From: Chitinophagaceae bacterium UBA1953
Lineage (GTDB): Bacteria; Bacteroidota; Bacteroidia; Chitinophagales; Chitinophagaceae
Direction of reading: 5' to 3'
Assembly: GCA_002336115.1 (NCBI GenBank)
Contig: DDEN01000014.1
Coordinates: 1 to 56,398, forward strand
Length of the DNA stretch: 56,398 nt
Shown: one piece after another, positions 49,446 to 56,398 of the stretch
How the letters are laid out: each line of letters begins with the position of its first letter
Numbering within the stretch: the first letter of the stretch is position 1
Made by a program: the position numbers and the translations under genes
Notes under the pieces: generated by a model
Told to the model about the DNA's origin: nothing
The model's database searches: none
What the model saw: only the letters and a program-made list of their open reading frames with translations

Positions 49446-51873
49446 GATTTTGCCGGTATATGCCATTGAACACAATGCCATACTTTCTAAGATGGGGGAT
49501 GTTACAGTAGTGTTTGAAGTACAGTTACCAGAACTGTTTACCATGAGCAATGATGAATACGAAGCATTCCATCATGCCTGGATAAAAGCTATAAAAGTAT
49601 TACCGGTTAATAGTGTGCTGCACAAACAGGATTGGTTTACTGAGGCAAAATATAAACCTTCCTTTATTCAGGAAGACAATAGTTTTCTTACCCGTAGCAG
49701 CGACCGCTTCTTCAACGAACGGCCATACTTAGACCATCGCTGTTATATCATGCTTACAAAGAAACCTGCTAACCGCAAAACATCATCATCTATTTTCAGC
49801 AGCCTGTTACGGAGAACGATTGTTCCCGAAGAAACATTACAGACAAAACACTTTCATGATTTTATGAACCATGTGGGGCAGTTTCAAAAGATACTTAGCG
49901 ACAGCGGCTTTGTAAGCATGAAGCAAATTGAGAATGAACACCTGGCTGATTTTATTCTGCGTTACCTGAACCTCGGCAACGATTCAGTTTTATTAAGAGA
50001 TATTGAATTTAAGCCCGAATGGAAAATTGGTGAAAACCATTGCCAGCTTTATACAATGGCTGACGCAGAATTTGTGCCTGCTCTTTGTGGCTCCCGGATT
50101 AACTATGATAAGTACTCTACCGACAAAACAAAATTTAGTGTTGGCTTTGCTTCACCTATCGGGCAGTTGCTTAGCTGCAATCATATCTACAACCAGTATG
50201 TATTTATTGAAGATGTACAAAAGACGATACAGAAGTTGGAAAGTAAAAGATTGCGGTTGCAATCACTTTCTGCTTACAGCCGGGAGAATGCAATTTCAAA
50301 AGAAGCAACAGATAATTTTTTAAACGAAGCCATCAGTGAACAACGGCTGCCGGTGAAGGCACATTTTAATTTGCTGGCATGGACGGATAACAAAGAAGAA
50401 TTGAAAAACATCAGAAACCTATGTTCCTCGGCTCTAACACAAATGGATGCTACTCCCAAATTAGAAACCGAAGGTTCGGCGCAAATATTCTGGGCAGGCA
50501 TTCCGGGCAATGCAGCCGACTTTCCAATGAATGATACATTCGACACATTCAGTCCACAGGCTTGTTGTTTTTTCAATCTGGAAACCAACTATCGTTCCTC
50601 TGTTAGTCCCATCGGCATCCGTTTGGGCGACCGTCTTTCAGGAAAACCTATCCATGTGGATATTTCTGACGAACCAATGGACAAAGGCATCTGTACCAAT
50701 AGAAACAAATTCATTTTAGGCCCTTCGGGAAGCGGAAAATCCTTCTTTACCAACCACATGGTGAGGAGCTACTATGAAAAAGGCACACATATTGTGCTGG
50801 TAGATGTGGGTCATAGCTATAAGGGGTTGTGTGATATGGTGAATGGATATTATTTCACCTATTCGGAAACAAAACCTATTAAGTTCAACCCATTTTATAT
50901 TGGTGAAGGCGATATACTGGACACCGAGAAAAAAGAAAGCATCAAGACATTATTATTAGCTCTTTGGAAAAAAGATAATGAAACCTTTAACCGTAGCGAA
51001 TATGTTGCCCTTTCAAATGCCCTGCAATTATATTTTGAGAAAGTAGAGAACGATAAAAGCATCTTTCCCTGCTTTGATAGCTTTTATGATTTTTTGAAAG
51101 ATGATTTTGTTGCGGTGCTGAAAGGTGATAATGTAAAGGATAAAGATTTTGATGTGTCAAACTTTCTGTATGTGCTGCGGCCATATTACAAGGGTGGTGA
51201 GTTTGATTACTTGCTGAATGCAAAAGAGAACCTGGACTTGTTGCAGCAACGGTTTATAGTATTTGAACTGGATAACATCAAAGACCATCCGATTCTGTTT
51301 CCTGTAGTAACCATTATTATTATGGAAGTATTTATTTCCAAAATGAGAAAGCTGAAAGGCATAAGAAAAATGATTTTGATTGAAGAAGCATGGAAAGCAA
51401 TTGCTAAAGAAGGCATGGCAGAATACATCAAGTATCTTTTTAAAACTGTAAGGAAGTTCTTTGGCGAAGCTATTGTGGTAACCCAGGAAGTGGAAGATAT
51501 TATCAGTTCACCTGTGGTAAAGCAGGCAATTATCAATAACAGTGATTGCAAAATATTATTAGACCAAAGTAAGTATCAAAACAAATTTGACCAGATACAG
51601 GAATTGCTTGGTTTAACAGAAAAGGAAAAGGCATTGGTTCTGTCCATCAACAAAGCCAATGACCCGACTAAAAAATATAAAGAGGTCTTTATTTCTCTTG
51701 GTGGTGTGTTAAGCAAAGTCTATCGTACAGAAGTATCGCCGGAAGAATACCTGGCTTATACAACAGAGGAAAAGGAAAAAGTGAAAGTACAGGCTTATGC
51801 AGCAAAGTTTGACGGGGATATTGAAAAAGGGATTAAGGCTTTAGCTGATGAGATTATTAACTCCAAAAACTGA
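49429..51873 (+). CDS. traG: TraG-family conjugation ATPase (VirB4-like)
   Basis: 814 residues. The N-terminal half has the TraG-type 'LPVYAIEHNAILSKMGDVTVVFEVQLPELFTMS' and a long 'RPYLDHRCYIMLTKK' segment. The ATPase half has Walker A 'ILGPSGSGKSFFTNH' near residue 430 and Walker B 'KMILIEEAWKAIAKEG', followed by 'FFGEAIVVTQEVEDIISSPVVKQAIINNSDCKILLDQ'. It powers assembly of the Bacteroidota conjugation channel. It overlaps traF upstream and is 4 bases from the lipoprotein gene downstream. Confidence 0.95.
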   Translation: MKNLNEILPVYAIEHNAILSKMGDVTVVFEVQLPELFTMSNDEYEAFHHAWIKAIKVLPVNSVLHKQDWFTEAKYKPSFIQEDNSFLTRSSDRFFNERPYLDHRCYIMLTKKPANRKTSSSIFSSLLRRTIVPEETLQTKHFHDFMNHVGQFQKILSDSGFVSMKQIENEHLADFILRYLNLGNDSVLLRDIEFKPEWKIGENHCQLYTMADAEFVPALCGSRINYDKYSTDKTKFSVGFASPIGQLLSCNHIYNQYVFIEDVQKTIQKLESKRLRLQSLSAYSRENAISKEATDNFLNEAISEQRLPVKAHFNLLAWTDNKEELKNIRNLCSSALTQMDATPKLETEGSAQIFWAGIPGNAADFPMNDTFDTFSPQACCFFNLETNYRSSVSPIGIRLGDRLSGKPIHVDISDEPMDKGICTNRNKFILGPSGSGKSFFTNHMVRSYYEKGTHIVLVDVGHSYKGLCDMVNGYYFTYSETKPIKFNPFYIGEGDILDTEKKESIKTLLLALWKKDNETFNRSEYVALSNALQLYFEKVENDKSIFPCFDSFYDFLKDDFVAVLKGDNVKDKDFDVSNFLYVLRPYYKGGEFDYLLNAKENLDLLQQRFIVFELDNIKDHPILFPVVTIIIMEVFISKMRKLKGIRKMILIEEAWKAIAKEGMAEYIKYLFKTVRKFFGEAIVVTQEVEDIISSPVVKQAIINNSDCKILLDQSKYQNKFDQIQELLGLTEKEKALVLSINKANDPTKKYKEVFISLGGVLSKVYRTEVSPEEYLAYTTEEKEKVKVQAYAAKFDGDIEKGIKALADEIINSKN

Positions 51874-51877
51874 TAGT

Positions 51878-52258
51878 ATGAAAACAGTATTGCTTATCCT
51901 TTCAGCAACAGTAATTATCTCAAGCTGCAATACCAGCGGCAAAGATGAAACAATGGAATTTATACCCGGCATTTATGTAAGAACCGGGCAAAATGAATTT
52001 GGAAAAGAGTTTGACACCCTCATTATCTCCGTCCAGAATCTGGCAGCAAAAGAATTTAAAATTCAAAACCGCTGGCACTATATCCGGCAGGTAGAAGGCG
52101 AAGCCAATGTGCCGGAATATAAAGTGAAAGAAACGTCTGGGATTTACAACACCGAAACTAAATTGCTGGAAGAGGCAGAAACCTTAGACCATTATTCTTT
52201 TGATATTAAGGAGAAAGTATTATTCGATGGGACCAAAAAGTTTAAAAAAATAAAATAA
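51878..52258 (+). CDS. Small lipoprotein of the transfer operon
   Basis: 126 residues from ATG 51878, 4 bases after traG; a longer frame to 51848 overlaps traG and lacks a signal peptide. The lipobox is VIISSC. The rest (FIPGIYVRTGQNEFGKEFDTLIISVQNLAAKEFKIQNRWHYIRQVEGE) reads as a beta-rich domain of unknown family. Small lipoproteins in this position may act in entry exclusion or outer-membrane anchoring of the transfer machine; this is inference. Confidence 0.75.
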   Translation: MKTVLLILSATVIISSCNTSGKDETMEFIPGIYVRTGQNEFGKEFDTLIISVQNLAAKEFKIQNRWHYIRQVEGEANVPEYKVKETSGIYNTETKLLEEAETLDHYSFDIKEKVLFDGTKKFKKIK

Positions 52259-52264
52259 CAGTGT

Positions 52265-52945
52265 ATGAAAACAATATTGGCAGTTGTGGGATTGAGTATG
52301 TGCTGTATGTTTTTGCCAATACAGGAATCCAAGGCTCAAATTCCTATTGTGGACATTATTAAGGCAGCAGTAAAAAAGGTTATTAAAGCTCTGGACCTTC
52401 AGATGCAGCGGCTGCAGAATAAAACCATTTGGCTACAGAATGCACAGAAGACTTTGGAAAATAAAATGAGCCAGTTGAAACTCAATGAAATTAAAGATTG
52501 GGTGGAGAAACAACGTAAACTCTATGATGATTATTTTCAGGAATTACGGAAAGTAAAAGCCGCCCTGGCTTACTATAACCGGTTAAAAGATATTATTGAA
52601 CGACAGGTACAAATGGTAAAGGAATATAAAGGCGCCTGGGCTTTGTTCAAACAGGATAAGAATTTTACTGCCGACGAATTGGACTATATCTACAACATCT
52701 ATTCCGGTATGATGGACGAAAGCCTGAAAAGTATTGACCAGTTGTTTTTAGTGGTGAATGCCTTTACCACACAGATGACTGATGCAAAGCGGTTGGAAAT
52801 AATCAATACGGTTTCTGATAACCTGGAGCAACAGTATGTTGATTTGAAAGATTTCAATAACCAGAATAAGATGCTGAGCATTCAACGAGCCAGTGAACGG
52901 GGTGAAATTGAATATGTGAAAAGGCTGTACGGTTTAAGCCGTTAG
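52265..52945 (+). CDS. TraI-like conjugal transfer secreted protein, first of a tandem triplet
   Basis: 226 residues with a signal peptide (ending SKAQ). The body is helical with coiled-coil character. The last 120 residues share with the next two genes the blocks 'FTADELDYIYNIYSGMMDESLKSIDQLFLVVN', 'EQQYVDLKDFNNQNKMLSIQRASERGEIE' and 'RLYGL'. It corresponds to the TraI position of Bacteroidota transfer operons; the molecular role is unknown but periplasmic location is expected. It follows the lipoprotein by 6 bases. Confidence 0.82.
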   Translation: MKTILAVVGLSMCCMFLPIQESKAQIPIVDIIKAAVKKVIKALDLQMQRLQNKTIWLQNAQKTLENKMSQLKLNEIKDWVEKQRKLYDDYFQELRKVKAALAYYNRLKDIIERQVQMVKEYKGAWALFKQDKNFTADELDYIYNIYSGMMDESLKSIDQLFLVVNAFTTQMTDAKRLEIINTVSDNLEQQYVDLKDFNNQNKMLSIQRASERGEIEYVKRLYGLSR

Positions 52946-52980
52946 CTGGAATAATATTGTGAAGAATGAAAATGTGATGT

Positions 52981-53625
52981 ATGAAAAGAATATTGCTATT
53001 GACAACAGTAGGGCTGTTTACTTTGTTATCATCAAATGCTCAAATAGCAGACGAATGGCTCAATCAAAAAGCTACCCAAAAAAAATACCTGCTCCAGCAA
53101 ATTGCAGCCTTACAGGTTTATATTGGCTACGCTAAAAAAGGATATAATGTCGTAAACGGCGGTATCACCACAATTAAGAATATCAAAAATGGAGACTTTA
53201 ACCTGCACCGGGATTTCTTTAACGGTCTAAAAAATGTAAATCCTGCCATCCGCCGGTATGCAAAGGTGGCGGATATAATTGCTTACCAGGTCAAAATCAT
53301 CAAACAAACTAAAGGCACCCTTCAGCAAATCAGGGAGACAAAACAATTTACGGAAAATGAGTTGGACTACTGCAAACAGGTATTTGACAACCTGTTAGAT
53401 GAATGTATAAAAACAGTGGAAGAATTAATGCTGGTAACAACATCGGGCAAATTAGAAATGAAGGATGATGAAAGATTGAAACGGATTGACAGGTTATATG
53501 CAGATGTACAGGATAAATATTCTTTTAGCTGTTCCTTCAGCGAAGATATGGGCATACTGGCCGTACAGCGTTTGGGAGAGCAAATGCAAATAAACCGTTC
53601 TAAACTTATAAATGGAATAAAATGA
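52981..53625 (+). CDS. Second TraI-like tandem paralogue
   Basis: 214 residues with a signal peptide (ending SNAQ). Shared blocks: 'GDFNLHRDFFNGLKNVNPAIRRYAKVADIIAYQVKIIKQTKG', 'FTENELDYCKQVFDNLLDECIKTVEELMLV' and 'KDDERLKRIDRLYADVQDKYSF'. It has two extra Cys (LDYC and DEC) that the other copies lack, and a diverged C-terminus (lacks RLYGL). It overlaps the third copy by 4 bases. Confidence 0.8.
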   Translation: MKRILLLTTVGLFTLLSSNAQIADEWLNQKATQKKYLLQQIAALQVYIGYAKKGYNVVNGGITTIKNIKNGDFNLHRDFFNGLKNVNPAIRRYAKVADIIAYQVKIIKQTKGTLQQIRETKQFTENELDYCKQVFDNLLDECIKTVEELMLVTTSGKLEMKDDERLKRIDRLYADVQDKYSFSCSFSEDMGILAVQRLGEQMQINRSKLINGIK

Positions 53626-54248
53626 GAAAGCTGATTGTGATTTTGATTATGTGCAGTATGAGTTTTCAGTTAAAAGCTCAAAGTGAAGAAGTGCAGCAAC
53701 TGTTGCTTAACATTGAAAAGCTTTCACAGTTTAGAAAGATTTTAAAAAATATGAAGGATGGTTATCAAATTATCTTCAAGGGTTATACAGCAGTAAAAGA
53801 TATTTCACAGGGAAACTTTAATCTGCACAAGACTTTTCTGGATGGCTTGATGCAGGTAAGCCCGGCAGTTAAAAAGTATAAACGTATTGCAGATATTATC
53901 AGCTATCAACTACGAATAGCCAAAGAATATAAATTGGCGTATAACCGATTCAAAGAAGAGAAACAGTTTACAATAGAAGAAATTGATTACCTCGGCAAAG
54001 TGTACAGCAACCTGTTTAATGAGAGTTTGAAAAACCTTGATGAACTTGCAATGGTAATTACCTCTGGTAAGCTGCGGATGAGTGATGATGAACGGTTGCA
54101 GGCTATTGATAAAATTTATTTGTCGGTGGAAGAACAGTATTCCTTCCTCAAAGAATTTACAAATAACAGCAATTTGCTTTCACTGCAACGTAAAGCGGAA
54201 AAAGCGGAAATTGAAATGAGCCGCAGATTATATGGGCTTACAAAATAA
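53622..54248 (+). CDS. Third TraI-like tandem paralogue
   Basis: 208 residues with a signal peptide (ending LKAQ). Blocks align with the second copy almost end to end: 'GNFNLHKTFLDGLMQVSPAVKKYKRIADIISYQLRIAKEYK', 'FTIEEIDYLGKVYSNLFNESLKNLDELAMV', 'SDDERLQAIDKIYLSVEEQYSFLKEF', and it ends 'EMSRRLYGLTK' like the first copy. Its ATG overlaps the previous stop (ATGA). The 69 bases to traJ contain only a weak hairpin. Confidence 0.82.
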   Translation: MRKLIVILIMCSMSFQLKAQSEEVQQLLLNIEKLSQFRKILKNMKDGYQIIFKGYTAVKDISQGNFNLHKTFLDGLMQVSPAVKKYKRIADIISYQLRIAKEYKLAYNRFKEEKQFTIEEIDYLGKVYSNLFNESLKNLDELAMVITSGKLRMSDDERLQAIDKIYLSVEEQYSFLKEFTNNSNLLSLQRKAEKAEIEMSRRLYGLTK

Positions 54249-54317
54249 AGGTTCAATTCAAAAACAAGTATGTATGAAATGCCTTAGCATTCAGCGAGGC
54301 AAATAAAAATAAATGTG

Positions 54318-55517
54318 ATGGGAGCTAAAATGTGTGTAAGAGTTATTTGTATAGCAATCGTTGTATTGCTGATTCCTCATTTTGCTGAGGCCCAGGGCAT
54401 GGCAAACCGCATCCGCAGCCTGCATGAAGTGCTGGAGAAGTTGTATGATGATATGATGCCACTTTGCAGCAGACTTATTGGTGTAGGTCGTGGTATTGCT
54501 GGCTTTGCAGCCACCTGGTATATTGCATCAAGGGTTTGGGGGCATATTGCAAGAGCTGAGCCGGTTGATTTTTATCCTTTGTTCCGGCCATTTGTATTGG
54601 GATTTGCTGTGTTGATATTCCCCTCTGTCATTGCCATGATAAATGGTGTAATGAAGCCAACGGTTACAGCTACAGCAGCAATGGTAACCGACTCTGATAA
54701 AGCTGTAGCAAAATTGTTGGAAATGAAAGAAGAAGCCATAAAGAAAACCGCTTACTGGCAAATGTATGTTGGCGCCAGTGGCAGCGGCGACAGGGAGAAA
54801 TGGTACAAGTATCATTATGGCGATAAAAGAGAAGGTTGGGTAAAGAGCATTGGTAACGATATAAAATTTGCCTTCTCCAAATTCTCCTATAACTTCCGCA
54901 ACTCCATTAAACAATGGATGAGTGAAGTACTGAAAGTGCTATTTGAAGCGGCAGCACTTTGCATCAATACTATCCGAACGTTTTATTTAATTGTGCTGGC
55001 AATACTTGGGCCATTGGTGTTCGGCATTGCGGTGTTCGATGGCTTTCAGCATACACTCACTGTTTGGATAGCCCGTTATCTAAACATCTTTCTTTGGCTG
55101 CCGGTTGCAAACATCTTTGGCGGCATCATGGGTAAAATACAGGAAAACATGTTGAAGGAAGATTTGCAGCAGATTGCTACAAATGGCGATACTTTTTTCA
55201 GTACAACCGATACAGCCTATTTAATTTTTATGATTATTGGAATCATTGGTTATTTCACCGTTCCATCAGTAGCAAATTACATTATACATGCTGGTGGTGG
55301 TAATACACTACTATATAAGGTTACCAATATGATGAGCACATCCAGCCGTACTGTTGTAGCTGGTGGCACTTCTATGGCGAGAGATGCAATGGGTGGAGCT
55401 TACAACAAAATGAGTAACAGTATGGCTGATGCAGGTGCATCACAAGGATATTTTAAAGAAGGTAATAGTGGTGGCGGAAGCAATTATATGAAAGATAAGC
55501 TGAGCGGAAAAACATAA
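54318..55517 (+). CDS. traJ: Conjugative transposon protein TraJ
   Basis: 399 residues from ATG 54318 (a GTG lies one codon earlier). A signal peptide (ending AEAQ) precedes 'GMANRIRSLHEVLEKLYDDMMPLCSRLIGVGRGIAGFAATWYIASRVWGHIARAEPVDFYPLFRPF', the TraJ start. About six hydrophobic spans follow ('LIVLAILGPLVFGIAVFDGFQHTLTVWIARYLNIFLWLPVANIFGGIMG'), like VirB6-type inner-membrane proteins. The C-terminus is Gly/Ser/Met rich. Its stop codon directly abuts the stop of the inverted AbiEii gene. Confidence 0.93.
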   Translation: MGAKMCVRVICIAIVVLLIPHFAEAQGMANRIRSLHEVLEKLYDDMMPLCSRLIGVGRGIAGFAATWYIASRVWGHIARAEPVDFYPLFRPFVLGFAVLIFPSVIAMINGVMKPTVTATAAMVTDSDKAVAKLLEMKEEAIKKTAYWQMYVGASGSGDREKWYKYHYGDKREGWVKSIGNDIKFAFSKFSYNFRNSIKQWMSEVLKVLFEAAALCINTIRTFYLIVLAILGPLVFGIAVFDGFQHTLTVWIARYLNIFLWLPVANIFGGIMGKIQENMLKEDLQQIATNGDTFFSTTDTAYLIFMIIGIIGYFTVPSVANYIIHAGGGNTLLYKVTNMMSTSSRTVVAGGTSMARDAMGGAYNKMSNSMADAGASQGYFKEGNSGGGSNYMKDKLSGKT

Positions 55518-56398
55518 CTACAACTTGCCGATATTCATTTGTATGATACTCATTACTTCATCAAAAGGTATCTGCCCTTTGTAATAAAGCTTGTTTGTTT
55601 TTTCATATCGCTTCTTAAATGCATCCCGTAGTGCAGCATCTGATAAAAGAAATGCCTGGTTTTCTGCAACCGGTATAGCAAAATCTTTTGCAGGGAACCT
55701 TTTCTTTTTATGGGCTTTATATTCATCAGTGTCTAAAAACTGTTGCACCAGTTCATTCTTTAACAGGCAGGCTACATCATAGTACTGCCGCATGTAATTG
55801 GGCCGTTCTTTTTCGTCGTCCTGTTCCTGCCGGAATTTTGTGGCAATAGTTTGCAGCTTCTCTACAAAAGTATAACCGGGGTGGTAGCAGGTAATGTCCA
55901 CCGCCCGGTTATCAGTGATATTGATACCGCTATTACCGACAGCTTCGTCATAAGCCCAGGAACTTATTGTAAGGTTGCTATTAGGAGTTACAGTGTCAAA
56001 ACCTGCTTCAAGCAATATCCCTTCTTTCACACCCTCTATAGTTTCAGTTTTACTTTCATATAAAAGCCTGATACCACCACTCCGGTAGTATGCTTCATCA
56101 TCAAATGCTGTATCTCTTTTTACAGAAACAATACCGTCAATCTTTATGTTTTCTGCAAGCCAGTCATAGTATTTCTTTCTTGATTCAATATGACTGGCCT
56201 TTGTCTTGGCCGGATTTCCTTCCACCCCTAATTCTGCAGGTGGTTTTATATGAATATCAATGTCCTCTGAAAACCGGTCTATAATTTTATAGCCCTTTGA
56301 TAAAGATGTTCCTCCTTTCAGTTCAAAATCTAATCCCTGTTTCTTCAATCCATACAGCACATGCATAATCCAGTAATCCTTCTCAATAAGTCCGGGCA
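55518..56398 (-). CDS. AbiEii/AbiGii-type nucleotidyltransferase toxin, 5' end cut by window
   Basis: At least 293 residues; the frame stays open past the ATG at 56366 to the right edge, reading 'PGLIEKDYWIMHVLYGLKKQG', which matches the family's N-terminal EKDYWV region, so the true start lies outside. The nucleotidyltransferase site is clear: 'LKGGTSLSKGY' and 'RFSEDIDI' (GG/S and DxD). 'FVEKLQTIATKF' and 'PNYMRQYYDVACLL' complete the AbiEii-like pattern. These enzymes are toxins of type IV-like abortive infection systems; the cognate AbiEi antitoxin would be expected to the right. Convergent with traJ with no spacer. Confidence 0.9.
   Translation of the reverse strand, partial: PGLIEKDYWIMHVLYGLKKQGLDFELKGGTSLSKGYKIIDRFSEDIDIHIKPPAELGVEGNPAKTKASHIESRKKYYDWLAENIKIDGIVSVKRDTAFDDEAYYRSGGIRLLYESKTETIEGVKEGILLEAGFDTVTPNSNLTISSWAYDEAVGNSGINITDNRAVDITCYHPGYTFVEKLQTIATKFRQEQDDEKERPNYMRQYYDVACLLKNELVQQFLDTDEYKAHKKKRFPAKDFAIPVAENQAFLLSDAALRDAFKKRYEKTNKLYYKGQIPFDEVMSIIQMNIGKL

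Noticed and set aside
54274..54306. A 10-codon ORF reading MKCLSIQRGK after the third TraI-like gene, recalling the LSIQR/LSLQR block of the triplet.
   Set aside because: Five shared residues in a 10-codon frame are too few to support a fourth decayed copy. No further similarity extends upstream or downstream.
1..56398. CRISPR arrays, tRNA or rRNA genes, insertion sequences.
   Set aside because: No regularly spaced direct repeats, no cloverleaf candidates and no transposase-like proteins were seen on reading the window.

Overview
The window looks like chromosomal plus mobile DNA from a member of the Bacteroidota, most likely near Chitinophagaceae. This rests on the gene families present (DUF5686, DUF3347, DUF6660, HYC_CC_PP, DUF1896, DUF4133/4134, a CzcA-TolC fusion), on starts without clear Shine-Dalgarno sequences, on promoter-like TAnnTTTG boxes and on moderately low GC. 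The assignment is by recognition only, with no database search. No tRNA, rRNA, CRISPR array or insertion sequence was seen.

Region 1 (1-13.6 kb) is ordinary chromosome: the end of a DUF5686 outer-membrane protein, DUF2147, a sterol-desaturase-type hydroxylase with a small acyl-carrier-like protein beside it, a LysE exporter, a polysaccharide deacetylase, a small MFS protein, a DUF4136-type lipoprotein, an HtrA protease, a two-component system, and an operon of di-heme cytochrome, Rieske lipoprotein and porin. That last operon diverges from a DtxR-family metalloregulator, with two DtxR-like boxes between them.

Region 2 (14.3-22.7 kb) is a zinc/cadmium-type efflux block on the minus strand: a P1B ATPase, a 27-residue peptide, a CzcB adaptor, a 1439-residue CzcA-TolC fusion, a 48-residue single-span membrane protein and a DUF6660 Cys/His protein. 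Region 3 (22.7-36.1 kb) is a copper-type envelope block: a multicopper oxidase fused to an outer-membrane barrel, a haem-binding protein, three DUF3347 proteins, four HMA-type proteins (one with a degraded site), two HYC_CC_PP proteins, a Met/His-rich beta-propeller and an AraC regulator with an N-terminal CxxC. Embedded in it is an ECF sigma factor followed by a protein with a cytoplasmic head, one inner-membrane span, a long linker and a C-terminal outer-membrane barrel, the architecture of a dual-membrane-spanning anti-sigma factor.

Region 4 (about 38-56.4 kb) is part of a Bacteroidota conjugative element: a regulator-like gene behind a 12-bp-arm perfect palindrome, an XRE repressor, DUF4134 (TraE), DUF1896, a giant methylase-helicase, DUF4133 (TraF), the TraG ATPase, a lipoprotein, a tandem triplet of TraI-like secreted proteins and TraJ. 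Two inverted cargo genes interrupt it: a FecA-like TonB receptor and an AbiEii-type nucleotidyltransferase that runs off the right edge. The metal blocks may be cargo of this element, but no attachment site or integrase is visible, so its limits are unknown.
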